From Cocos nucifera (taxonomy: Eukaryota; Streptophyta; Magnoliopsida; Arecales; Arecaceae), in the NCBI GenBank assembly GCA_006176705.1, contig QRFJ01000768.1:186001-250000 (forward strand): DNA of 64,000 bases, written 5' to 3'. Each line of letters opens with the position of its first letter. Position 1 is the first letter of the stretch. The translations under genes and the position numbers were made by a program. Under the pieces are notes generated by a model. It made no database searches and was not told the DNA's origin. It saw only the letters and a program-made list of their open reading frames with translations. Below are positions 12,590 to 22,884 of this stretch, piece by piece.

Positions 12590-12848
12590 GACTTTATATC
12601 TGACATAGATGATCAAAAGTCGACATCTAAAAGTTTGTTCTTATGTAATGATAGTACTATAAATTAGAAGAGTTTCAAGAAGATGGTTCTACCTCATTCG
12701 TAATTGCCTTGAGAAGAAATACTTTAAGATTAAGAGAGTTGACTCTACAGACCATGCGGTTGACCCACTATCAAAGTCTTTAGGCCTGCAGAAGATCCAA
12801 GCCCACCTTGAGAAGATGGGACTTAGATTTGTAGCCAATTAGCTTTAG
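12590..12848 (+). pseudogene. RNase H remnant of CopA-1 pol
   Basis: Keeps the DFISDIDDQKSTSKS-type start and the C-terminal tail (HLIRNCLEKKYFKIKRVDST, then LQKIQAHLEKMGLRF), but lacks the middle with the EAEY and LYCDN catalytic segments, which are present in CopA-2 and CopA-3. The deletion junction is near 12676. The final Trp codon is TAG (12840-12842), as in CopA-2, whereas CopA-3 has TGG. Confidence 0.75.
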
Positions 12849-12850
12849 GT

Positions 12851-12862
12851 CAAGTGGAAGTT
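12851..12862 (+). promoter_or_regulatory. Polypurine tract of CopA-1
   Basis: CAAGTGGAAGTT directly before the TGTTAGAT of the 3' LTR; a purine-rich primer site for plus-strand DNA synthesis. CopA-2 and CopA-3 have matching tracts (AAGTAGGAG, AAGTGGGAG). Confidence 0.7.
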
Positions 12863-15507
12863 TGTTAGATATGTGTCCTAGAAGCCAGATTGACCGATAC
12901 TTGTTAAATATTTTTTAGGAATATTTTTATAATTTTGATTTAAAATAAATTAAAGAATTATTTATTCTATCACATTATGTATAAGGTATCTATGATACAT
13001 CCATTGAGTTAATAGGCATGAAAACACATATTCTCAAGAGTTGAGAATTTGAAGCATGAGTTATCATAATTAACTCATAAACTACTTTCGATCGTAGGAT
13101 CATCATAAGGATAGTGATCGATCTAGAAGATCAGTGTATGATTGCTTTCTTAGAATACATGAGTCTTGAGTCTATGGTGTGAAGACACCAAAGCGAGAGT
13201 ACAAGTACTTATTGAGAACAAGGGCACTAAATGTGACCATCTCGAGCAGTCATAAGGGATCCTACCTTCTCATCGATGACTAGCTCGATGCTACATTATG
13301 TGTCTGGTTCGTTGATCTAAGGTGCATCGATAGTTTACCTTGAGGGTGTTATAGTTTGACTATACCATAACTCGATCTCCTAGCCATTCGAAATCCTGAG
13401 GTGTATGTTGGCTATAGCATGTTCATTGTAGAAATTAGATCACACCAAGATGGGATCTATCAATCTCGATAGAGGAGGAGTGGTCCTATGATGATCATGA
13501 GATCGAGTCCTAAAATCCAAAGCCATGGTAGTATGAAATAATAGAAAGAAATTTCTATTTATATTTCATATTGGACTCGAATCGAATGATTCATTCATAT
13601 GATGGGTATTGGGTTTAATGAGTTCATCTTAACCCTAATCCCATCGGGGCTTATGATAGAATAACCCAATCACACAAGTAGCTACATCGAGAGGTTTGCT
13701 TTTTGATTCTAATGGATTGCCACCATATATTGCTAGGTGTCACTGGTGGATTTTGGGATCAATTAGAATTATCTTGATGATCGATGATTCTAATTGAATG
13801 AATTGAAAGAGTTTTGGTCCATTGAAAGGTATTTCGATAATGTTGTTGATGGAGATCATGATATATCTCACTATCATATAAGACTAAACCTAACTGAATC
13901 ACACAAACAAGGATTTGGGTTTGGATGTCATCAATTGAGCTAATCCAGTTCGATTGATTTGGATTAGATCCAATTAGGTTCAAGAAAATCGTGCTACTAC
14001 ACGATTGAACCTAATATTCTACTTCTATCATCTTTCTGGTTCATCTCGATTGAGCCAAATTAGATTTGACTCATTTGAGAGCCTTGTATGGCTCTATCTT
14101 AGTCTGATTGGAACTTGTCTAGATCAAAAAAGTCTTGTCCTAACCTAATCTAGGCTTGTCCTAATCCATCGGATGGAAATAGGACAAGACCTGCCAATTT
14201 TTGGAACTATTTGAATAAGGCTCATCCAGAAACTCTATAGAGATTTGTCTTGATCTGACTAGACCTTATCTTGGCCTGATTAAGACTTGTCCAAAATCTT
14301 ATAAGATGAGAACAAGACAAGGATTGTCTTTGCCAGATTAGAGATTGTCCTAAAATTATGAGATGAAATTTGGACAAGCCTCTCCCAAAAATTTTAAATA
14401 AATTTTTCTTGATCTGACTGGACCGAGTCCTGATCTAATCAAGGCTTGTTCTAACTTGATTAGAACTTGACATAAATCCATTGGATGGAACTTGAAAAAT
14501 GCTTGTCTTAAATTCCATAAGATAGGAATAAAACAAGGATCAAAGGTTGACCTGGTCTTATAGGAATTGAAGGATGGGGCGTGCCCCCTAGAGATTTTCT
14601 AGAGGCACATGCCCCTAGATGAGTTTGTAAGGAAGAGAGGGTGCACATCCCCTTATGGAGTGCACCCCTAGTGGATAAGGATAAATTGAGTTGGGGTTTA
14701 TCCGTTCAAAGTATTTGAATGGGTCAAAGAAGTTTGAATTGTTCAAACTTCAAGGAAAGATGTTATTTATGCCTACTTCCTCTTATCCCAATGGGTTCCA
14801 TGCCATTTCTTATTATTTTTGTGTGACAAAAATCTAAAAAAAAGGGGATGTGGGGCATGGAGATCATGGGAGAGTCCTTCTGCATGTTGGCTTTGACCTG
14901 TTCAAAGTCACATGCGAAGGGACTCTTGGTTTGCACTATTTAAAGGGCCCTGCGCAAGCTATTGTGCATAGAAATTTCTCTATGGTGAAGCTCTGTCAAA
15001 ATCTCCATCTTCTCACCTCCCTCATCTGATCCTCTCCCTCTTCTCTATGTCCAAGAGTTGGGCAAAAGCTGCGAGCAAAGATCAAGTTCCATTGGTGCGA
15101 AGATCAGCGAGAGACGACAATGTTCATGAGACGAATATGCAGCCTTCAAAGTTTGATTTGAAGGCTCTACGAGAAGACATCAGATCTGATCTTTGGAGAT
15201 CAAATCTAGAAGGAGGAGACTTCTAGATCTAACCAAAGTGGATACTGGTAGAGGATGGATGCCTATGTAGCTCAATCAGAATCTCAGATCAATCGTCAGA
15301 TCATTACAACAAGTAAACGGTTTACCCGATAAGGTGATAATTGTTATCACTATTTTATTTTTATTTTTCTTCTAATTTTAGATCAATCTAGTCAGATCTG
15401 AGAACTCTCAGATCTGATCAAATCATAAAAAAATTTTAAAATTATTCTACTATAAATCTGATTTGATCAGATGCTTCCTATAGCAGGAAAACCCAATTTT
15501 TCCTTCA
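12863..15507 (+). repeat. CopA-1 3' LTR
   Basis: 2645 bp, TGTTAGATATGTG to TCCTTCA; partner of 5144-7789 and of nearly equal length. It carries the same TATA-like box (about 14936-14948). An open frame on the opposite strand (13759-13983) is not conserved as protein. Confidence 0.9.
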
Positions 15508-15512
15508 GATGA
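15508..15512. repeat. Target-site duplication of CopA-1, right
   Basis: GATGA after the LTR end, identical to 5139-5143. Confidence 0.85.
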
Positions 15513-16885
15513 ATGGATCCTAGTCTTACTAGGATTCCATGTTTGACTTAGTCAAATATGGCTTCTCAAATTAAATCAAATCAAAATTAATTCAACCTAA
15601 TTAAATTAGGTTCTAAAGTAATTAAGAGCTTAACTAAATTAGATTTGATTATGACTTAATTTTCTAATTAAATTAGAAAATTGGGTTGATCCAAGTCCTA
15701 GTTGAACTAGGACTAGTTCTTCCTAGCACTTAGCTTGTCCAATAAATCAATTAGACTTGATCCAATCAAGCCCAAACTAAATCTAGTTAAATCATATTCA
15801 ATTAGACTTAATCTCAATCTTTTGGTTTAATCAAATTCAGCCAATTAGTAGTCTAATTGCTAATCAATCCTCCTGCAACACTTACACTAGGTTAAATATC
15901 AATCGTATTGATCATTTAACCCTCGAATGATTCTTAATTATTGATCAACCATCCAATTAGATCATGAGCTCTAATATGTCTAACCTCATAGGTTCGAACC
16001 AAAGCTAGTAGTATAGAAATAAATTTCTATATCAATCGAAGTAACCATCTAGCAATTATACCCAACGGTCGAATAGGCCAAATGTGTAGAACAACATTCT
16101 TAGAACCTATGTGGATATAGTTTCCATATAATTCATCCGCTTGATCAAAATGCTCGTAGGACACCTTAGAGTCCAACTGTCAACTCTGATTAGACTATCC
16201 ACATTGTATTTCAAAATACCAAATCCATCTCATGGATTGTCCTGGCCAAGGTTTTGCTATATTGAAATACAGTGATCCATTCTTTTCCAACTCTTGGAGT
16301 GGTCGATACCATCTTGATCATACACCGACTTTGCAAATACTTGACTATATTCAGAAGCTTTTTATTACTAAATTAGAAATTCAGTTAGTCTAGTACCAAA
16401 GCATAGTGAGTTGCTTGCAAGTCGCTGAGGTGATCTCAGGTCTAAGAGACACATATCTATATCCCATCAAAGACATTCTTGATAGTGGAATGCTCTAAAG
16501 TTGGATCATGATTTAAGTGATGATGTGCTCCTTACAATCTCACCTGCATGCCTATACCAGCATGTCTCCACACTCCTTAGTTAAGAGGACAACCTAACCT
16601 ATATGGCACACAGTGACCTATGCTCGATAGACACTGTCATCCTAATTAACAGCCTACCATTTGGTCATGAATAGTTTTAAGGACTAATCGATAAATCCTC
16701 TCTTTATCAAATCTAAATAGTTCCTAAGGAACTTCATTCACAATAACGAAGTTCGTTAGAAGATGAAAACTTATGATGAAAAAATCCAAAAATATATTTT
16801 ATTAATTAAATAAATTAATTATAATTATAATATAGCACAACCATCAATAGGCTGATAATTGACTTTGGAACACATTTTTCCAGTA
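15513..16885 (-). repeat. CopB-2 3' LTR, right part
   Basis: Continues the CopB LTR broken at 5143. It matches 2140-3517 of the CopB-1 LTR and ends ...CACATTTTTCCAGTA, a decayed form of TTTTCCAACA. Together with 4021-5143 it gives about 2496 bp, equal to the other CopB LTRs. Confidence 0.8.
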
Positions 16886-18575
16886 ACTCTCATTTGTCCT
16901 AAAGTCACTCGGCACAGTATCTAATACCCATCTTCGACTTATGATTATTCAAACACCTTTATCATGCCAGGGACTTTAAGTGAATGGATCAGTCTAGGTT
17001 CTCCTTTCTGTTCGATCTTCTAAAGATTCGATGTCACCTCGATCCACGATCTTTCCAATCTAGATGGAAGCGATGGCGCAGAATGTATTTCGTTTGTTGG
17101 TGTGCCTTTTGGTTCCTTTGCTCTGAGCAATGGCACTAGCGTTGTCGTAGTAGAGTAGAATCAAGCCATCAAGGAAGGGTGCTACATTCCGAGCTCGGAG
17201 ATGAACTTTCTTCAGCTACATAACTTTTTTTTATGATTTTTGGATGCTGTGCAATGTACTCTACTTCATAAATAGAGTCTACCATAGTATACTGCTTGGA
17301 ACTCTTCTAGCAGATGGCTCTACCATTTAGAGTAAAGATATATTCCCGAGATATGCTTCTGCTATCATCATGGTCAGATTAAAAGTTGAAGTTTATAAGC
17401 CCCATAAGTTTTAGATCTGACTTCGCTATAAACCAACCATTGGATTCCATGGTTTTTCTTAAATATTTAAGGATGGCTTTAACCACTATTCAGTGGTTTT
17501 CTCTAGGATCAGACTAGTATCTACTCACTACTCCTAGTGAGTATGCCATGTCTGGTCTTCACGTACATGTCATGACGTACATGATAGATCCCACTGTCGA
17601 AGCATATAGGACTCTACTCATACGCTCTCTTCTCTTTAGGAGTTGTCGGACAATCCTTCTTAGAGAAGAGAAATTTCATAGCCTATCGGAAGATAGTCTT
17701 TTTCGAAATTCTCCATGCTGAACCTCTTCAGCATAGTATCTATGTACGTGGACTGGGATAACCCAAGAATCCTTTTAGATCAATCCCTATAGATATTCAT
17801 CCCTAAGGATGTAGGATGCTTCACCTAAGTCCTTCATGGAGAACTGAGATGACAATCAAACTTTTATTTTCCCTATAGTGCGGAGATGTCATTCTGGATT
17901 AAGAGAATATCATCCACGTACAAGATAAGAAATACCACTACTGGACCATTTATCCATTTGTAAATGTAGGGCTCTTCTTAATTCTTCTCCATTCGAAGTC
18001 ATACATTTTGATACATTTTGATCACTTATCAAAATGCATGTTCCAAACTCCAAGATACTTGCTTCAATCCATAAATAGATCTCTAAAGCTTGCACACCTT
18101 GGACTCATATGTGGATGTGAATCCCTTCAGGTTATATCATATATACCTCTTCGGTCAATCATTTCTTCATTTAGAAAAGTTGTTCTTCACATCCATCTAT
18201 CTAGATCTCATAAGTCCAGAAGGGATAGCTATCGCAAGCATTATCTGAATAGATTTGAGTATTGCCATAGGAGAGAACGTCTCACGCCATAGTCAATACC
18301 ATAACATTGACGATACCTCTTGGCAACCAAATACGATCTTTATTAGGTCTCCATCTTTCCATCTATGCCTACTCTTCCTTTTTGAAGATCCTACTTATAT
18401 CCAATGAAGTTTAACCCTCTTTGGGACTGGGTCAATCCAATGTCCACAACATCGTTGACCTTCATGGACTCCTATTTTAGATTTCATGGCCTTAAGCTAT
18501 TTTTTAGAATTGGATCTCTGCATAGCATCCATATAGATGATCGGATCCTCATCATTCCCATTGAGTTTGATGGAT
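16886..18575 (-). pseudogene. CopB-2 pol, RNase H and RT part
   Basis: Minus-strand copia pol read from 18575 down to about 16900. RT entry is recognised near 18340-18560 (NDEDPIIYMDAM), then YRQ/LKQ-type motifs. The catalytic YVDD box is encoded at 17909-17920 within ILYVDDILLIQND. RNase H motifs follow (17000-17700), matching in order the CopB-3 copy at 22080-22870. Stops and shifts break it throughout; the longest intact minus-strand piece is 61 residues (17910-18095). The reading is cut at 18575 by insertion of CopB-3 and resumes at 25524 with integrase. Open frames on the plus strand here (18008-18616) are shadows. Confidence 0.8.
18571..18575. repeat. Probable target-site duplication of CopB-3, left
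   Basis: TGGAT before the TGTTGGAAAATG LTR start. The right-hand partner (25524-25528) is GGGAT, four of five bases equal. Confidence 0.55.
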
Positions 18576-21058
18576 TGTTGGAAAATGTATCCCAAAGCCA
18601 ATCATTAGTCTATTGACAGTTAAGCTATACTATAATTATAATTGATTCATTAATAAAATATATTTTTAACATTTTTTATCATAAGTTTTTATCTTCTAAT
18701 GACTCCATTATTGTGATGAAGTCCTTTGGAATATTAAGGTTCGATAACAAGATGATTTATTGATTAGTTCTTAAAATTGTTCACGACCAAATGATATGCT
18801 GTTAACAAGGACAACAGTGTCTATCGAGCATAAGTCACGGTATGCCAAATAGGTTGGTTGTCCTCTTAACCAAGGAATGCAGAGACACTGATATGGCATA
18901 CAGGTGAGATATAAGGGTACATCATCATTGAACATGACCAACTTCAGAGCATTCTACTATCGAGATTATCTCTGATGGGATATAGGTATAAGTGTCCCTT
19001 AGATCTGAGATCACCTCAGTGACTTGCAAGCAACTCACTATGCTTTGGTACAGGACTAACTAAATTTCTAATTCAGTAATGAAAGGCTTTTGAGCATAGT
19101 CAAGTACTTACAAAGTTGGTGTGTGATCAAGATGGAATTGACCACTCCAAGAGTTGGAGAAGATTATGTCATTGTATTTCAATATAGCAAAACCTTGGCT
19201 AGGATAATCCATAAGATAGATTTGATATTTTGAAATACAATATGGACAACCTGATCAGAGTTAATAGTTGAACTCTAAGATGTCCTACGAGCATTTTGGT
19301 CAAGGAGATGAATTATATAGAAACTATATCCATATGGGTTCTAAGGATATTGTTCTATACATTCGACCTATTCGACCATCAGGTATCATCAGTAGATGGT
19401 TACTTTGACTGGTATATAAATTTATTTCTATGCTATCAGCTTAGGTTCGTACCTATGAGGTCATAGATATTAGAGTTCATGATCTGATCAAATGGTTGAT
19501 CAATGATTAAGAATCATTCTAGGGTTAAATGATTAATATGATTGATGTTTAACCTAGTACAAGTATTATAGGAGGATTGATTAGTAATTTGATTGCTAAT
19601 TAACTTAATTTGATTAAGTCAAAGGGCTAAAATTAAGTTTAATTAAATATAATTTAATTAGATTTAATTTGGGCTTGATTGGATCAAGTTCAATTAATTT
19701 ATTGGACAAGCCAAGTGTAAGAAAGAACTAGTCCTAGTTCAACTAGAACTTGGGTCAACCCAATTCCTAAATTAGTTAGAAAATTAGTTTAGATTTAAAT
19801 ATGATTTAATTTAATTTAATTATATTCTTAATTAGATTAAGATCTAATTTAATTGGGTTGGTTTACTTCTAATTTAATTTGGTTTGAGAAACCAATTTTA
19901 GATCAAGCCAAAATAAGAATCCTAGTATGACATGGATTCTATATCTTGTGCCACCTTGACCCGATACCGTTCTCCCTTTGTTTTTGGTGTAGAATCTTCT
20001 CTCCCCAACCTTTCACACACATCACCTCTTCCTCTCTCTCTCTTATTTGGAATAAGTTATGGACATTGGCTTAAGAAGGTAAGTTGTTGTGGTTTGTTTG
20101 GATTCTATGTGATAGAATCCCAACAAACTTGGATTCCTTCCCTTGTGCCACCCACACCTGATTTTCTTTCTTTATTTTCCATGGTAAAGGAAGGTATTTT
20201 GTGTGCCAATCTTAGGTGGTCCATGGCATGGGATGAGGAGGGGGCGCCTAAGTGTTCGGTGCCCCAACAACCTGCCTTATATTGACCTGCCCTATCTAGG
20301 AATTTGACCTAGACAAGGCTCTTCCATAACTTATTATTTAAAATAAATTTTTACTTAATTTTTTTATGAAAAATAGATATTTGAGAAAGGTTTTGTATGT
20401 GTAAAAATTAGAGGAAAAGGGCTCTTGGGCACTGGCTTTTCATAGACATCAATCTAGGTGTCTAGATGAGAGAAGAAAGAAGAAGAAGAGGGTCTTCTTC
20501 TAGAGTTTCTTCCATACATTCTTTTCCTTGCTTTTGAGATTTATTTTTGAGAGTGCCTTATATCTAAAATCTCTTCTATTTCTTCTAATCTTTGAAGAGT
20601 CTAATTTTGAGAAGAGGGAAGCACTAGATCGATCATCGAAGAAGGATCAGCACAATACTAGCATACTATGCTGATTTTCTACATCGAATTTTTGATTAGA
20701 GTTTGTGGGCTCATGAGGATATCTCCTAGAGGTAAGACATGTGTGTGCCTTAGATCTATATCCTTCATCCTATATCAGCAACTTAGAACATCCAACTTGC
20801 ACAGGTAACAAAGATCTGATCTCCTATTATTTATATGATTCTGATTTAATGTAGATCTATGTTGATATGATCAACACTTATTTTTTTCTTTTATTTTTAA
20901 TTTTTAATTTAATATCATATTATAATCATATAATAGAATCTTAGATCTAGGATATTCTTTAATTTTATAAATAAATATTAATTTATTTAAGTCTTTCGCT
21001 TCCTGATCTTGAAAAAGTTTCAAGATCTAGCCTTGAAATCCTAGATCAGGTTTCAACA
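18576..21058 (+). repeat. CopB-3 5' LTR
   Basis: 2483 bp, TGTTGGAAAATG to GGTTTCAACA, immediately before the PBS. An open frame at 19932-20285 (117 residues) lies wholly in the LTR and has a counterpart in the 3' LTR (24217-24546). I see no known domain and do not call it a gene. Confidence 0.85.
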
Positions 21059-21060
21059 AT

Positions 21061-21072
21061 TGGTATCAGAGC
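21061..21072 (+). promoter_or_regulatory. Primer-binding site of CopB-3
   Basis: TGGTATCAGAGC, a perfect match to the usual plant initiator-Met-tRNA PBS, two bases after the LTR end. Confidence 0.9.
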
Positions 21073-21894
21073 TAGATTTATTATTCCATGATTATATGTG
21101 CATATTTAGATTATTATTTAGATTAGATCTAATTTATAATCTAATTATTAAATCTAAAATTAAAAAAATATGATCACACGAACTCCTATAAGGTTGTCCC
21201 ACTGTAAGGTTTATCCCTTACAGTGGAGAGGTTATCCTAGTTCATGTAGATCAGCTTTTTATCATAAGTTTGTTAGAAATGATCTAATTTTATTTATAAT
21301 TTATTAGATTTAAAATATTTTTAGATCTAAAAATAAAAGTTTTAGATTGCACGAACTGTTGTAAGATTTATCCCTTACAGTGGAGAGGTTGTTCTAGTAC
21401 TTGCTGATCTAAAATATTGATCATAAAATTTTAGATTAGATCTAATAGATTTTATGATCTGATTAAAAATATTTTAATCTAATTTTAATCATCATAAATA
21501 TGTTAGATTTGATCTAAGGTAATTTATGATTGATTACAGTTGAAACTATTTTAATTACATGAACCTATTTAGATTAGATCTAATGTAGTTTCATGCTTAT
21601 CTTACTTGCATATTGATTATGAATCAAACACACAACTTAATTGTTAGAACCATGTTGTAAAAATATTTTATAAATATAAAAATTATTTTTGAAAAGCCGA
21701 ACCCCAACCCTCAGTCCAAAACTTAATTAAGAATTAAGAAGTTATTTGATTAGGATCTAGGATTGTGAATTGAAGATCCTAAGATATAAATCATAACATA
21801 TTGGGTTAAATGGGTTAGTGGAGATTAGGTCCATTAGTTAGGTTAGAGCTAGGTTAGATTAAAGAATGGACTATTAAAAAGAATTGACAATCTA
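21073..21894 (+). other. CopB-3 leader with hairpin
   Basis: Non-coding leader running into the N gap. At 21199-21226 an 11-bp perfect inverted repeat (CCACTGTAAGG, loop TTTATC, CCTTACAGTGG) can form a hairpin. A second, diverged copy of the same block is at about 21350-21400, with only a 5-bp stem left (GTAAG/CTTAC). The block is also recognisable in the CopB-1 leader near 840-900, without the stem. From 21600 on, the sequence resembles 480-660. Confidence 0.6.
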
Positions 21895-22058
21895 NNNNNN
21901 NNNNNNNNNNNNNNNNNNNNNNNNNNNNNNNNNNNNNNNNNNNNNNNNNNNNNNNNNNNNNNNNNNNNNNNNNNNNNNNNNNNNNNNNNNNNNNNNNNNN
22001 NNNNNNNNNNNNNNNNNNNNNNNNNNNNNNNNNNNNNNNNNNNNNNNNNNNNNNNNNN
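21895..22058. other. Assembly gap, 164 N
   Basis: Unknown bases inside CopB-3. The missing gag, protease, integrase and most of RT would lie here if the element is complete. Apparent reading frames spanning the N run have no meaning. Confidence 0.99.
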
Positions 22059-22871
22059 ATAGACACTGTGCTGAAAAGGTTCAGCATGAAGAATTTCAAA
22101 AAGAGCTATCTTCTAATAGGCCATAAAATTTCTCTCTCTAAAAAGAATTATCCAATAACTCCTAAAGAGAGAGAGCGTATGAGTAGAGTTTTATAAGTTT
22201 CGATAGTGGGATCTATCATGTACGTCATAACATGTACGAGATCAGACGTGGCATACTCACTAGGAGTAGTGAGTAGATACCAATCTAACCCTAGATAAGA
22301 CCACTGAAAAGTGGTTAAAGCCATCCCTAAGTATTTAAGAAATACTAAGGACCAATAGTTGATTTATGGCAAGTCAGATCTAAACCTTGTGGGGTTTACA
22401 GACTCTAGCTTTCAATCTGATCATGATGATAGTAGAAGCACGTTGGGATATTTTTTTACTCTAAAAGGTGGAGCCATCTACTAAAAGAGTTTCAAGCAGC
22501 ATACTGTAGCAGACTCTGTTTGTAAAGCAGAGTACATCACAGCATCAGATGTCGTGAAGAAAGCTGTGTGGCTAAGAAAGTTTATCACTGAACTCAGAGT
22601 AGCATCCTTTCTAGATGGTCCAATCCTACTCTACTGTGACAGCACTGGTGCCATAGCTCAGGCAAAGGAACCAAAGGCACACCAGTAGATGAAGCACATT
22701 CTGCACTGCTTCTATCAAGTCTGAAAGATCGTGGATCGAGGTGATATTGACCTTCAGAAGATCGATGAAAAGAAGAATCTGACCGACCCCTTCACTAAAG
22801 CCTTGGCGATAAAGGAGTTTGACAACCATAAGTCAAAGATGGGTATTAGATACTATGCCGAGTGGCTTTAG
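22059..22871 (+). pseudogene. CopB-3 pol end: RT tail and RNase H
   Basis: Plus-strand copia pol C-terminus. It begins in the RT tail (VLKRFSMKNFKKS-like), followed by GSIMYV and VVSRYQSNP connection motifs. RNase H motifs are GFTDSSFQSDHDD, ADSVCKAEYITASD (the EAEY Glu replaced by Lys-Ala-Glu context) and LLYCDSTGAIAQAKEP. The tail KNLTDPFTKAL ends at a stop at 22869-22871. At least four internal stops are seen (near 22290, 22350, 22483 and 22688), so it is inactive. RNase H would remove the RNA template during reverse transcription. Confidence 0.8.
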
Positions 22872-22884
22872 AATAAGTAGAACT
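22872..22884 (+). promoter_or_regulatory. Polypurine tract of CopB-3
   Basis: AATAAGTAGAACT between the pol stop and the 3' LTR start at 22885; purine-rich with a few changes. Confidence 0.55.

Larger units (their letters stand above)
5144..15507 (+). mobile_element. CopA-1, structurally complete Ty1/copia element
   Basis: A 10,364-bp element with LTRs of 2646 and 2645 bp that start TGTTAGAT and end CCTTCA, a PBS at 7792, a PPT at 12851-12862 and a perfect 5-bp target-site duplication GATGA. The gag-pol is heavily broken. Protease, the RT-RNase H connection and the RNase H catalytic centre are deleted, and stops and frameshifts are frequent, so it cannot move on its own. It interrupts the 3' LTR of CopB-2. 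By eye its two LTRs are about 90% identical, so the insertion is old. Confidence 0.9.

Noticed and set aside
19932..20285. 117-residue open frame repeated at 24217-24546, possibly a small LTR-encoded protein
   Set aside because: It lies wholly inside both CopB-3 LTRs, so similarity is explained by the LTR pair. No domain, signal or start context is recognised, and the related LTRs at 1016-3517 and 4021-16885 do not keep it open over this length.
21061..21072. TGGTATCAGAGC words as possible tRNA gene pieces
   Set aside because: They are retrotransposon primer-binding sites next to LTR ends. No cloverleaf sequence is around them.
21854..22126. Open frames across the N run on both strands
   Set aside because: They consist mainly of unknown bases; not interpretable.
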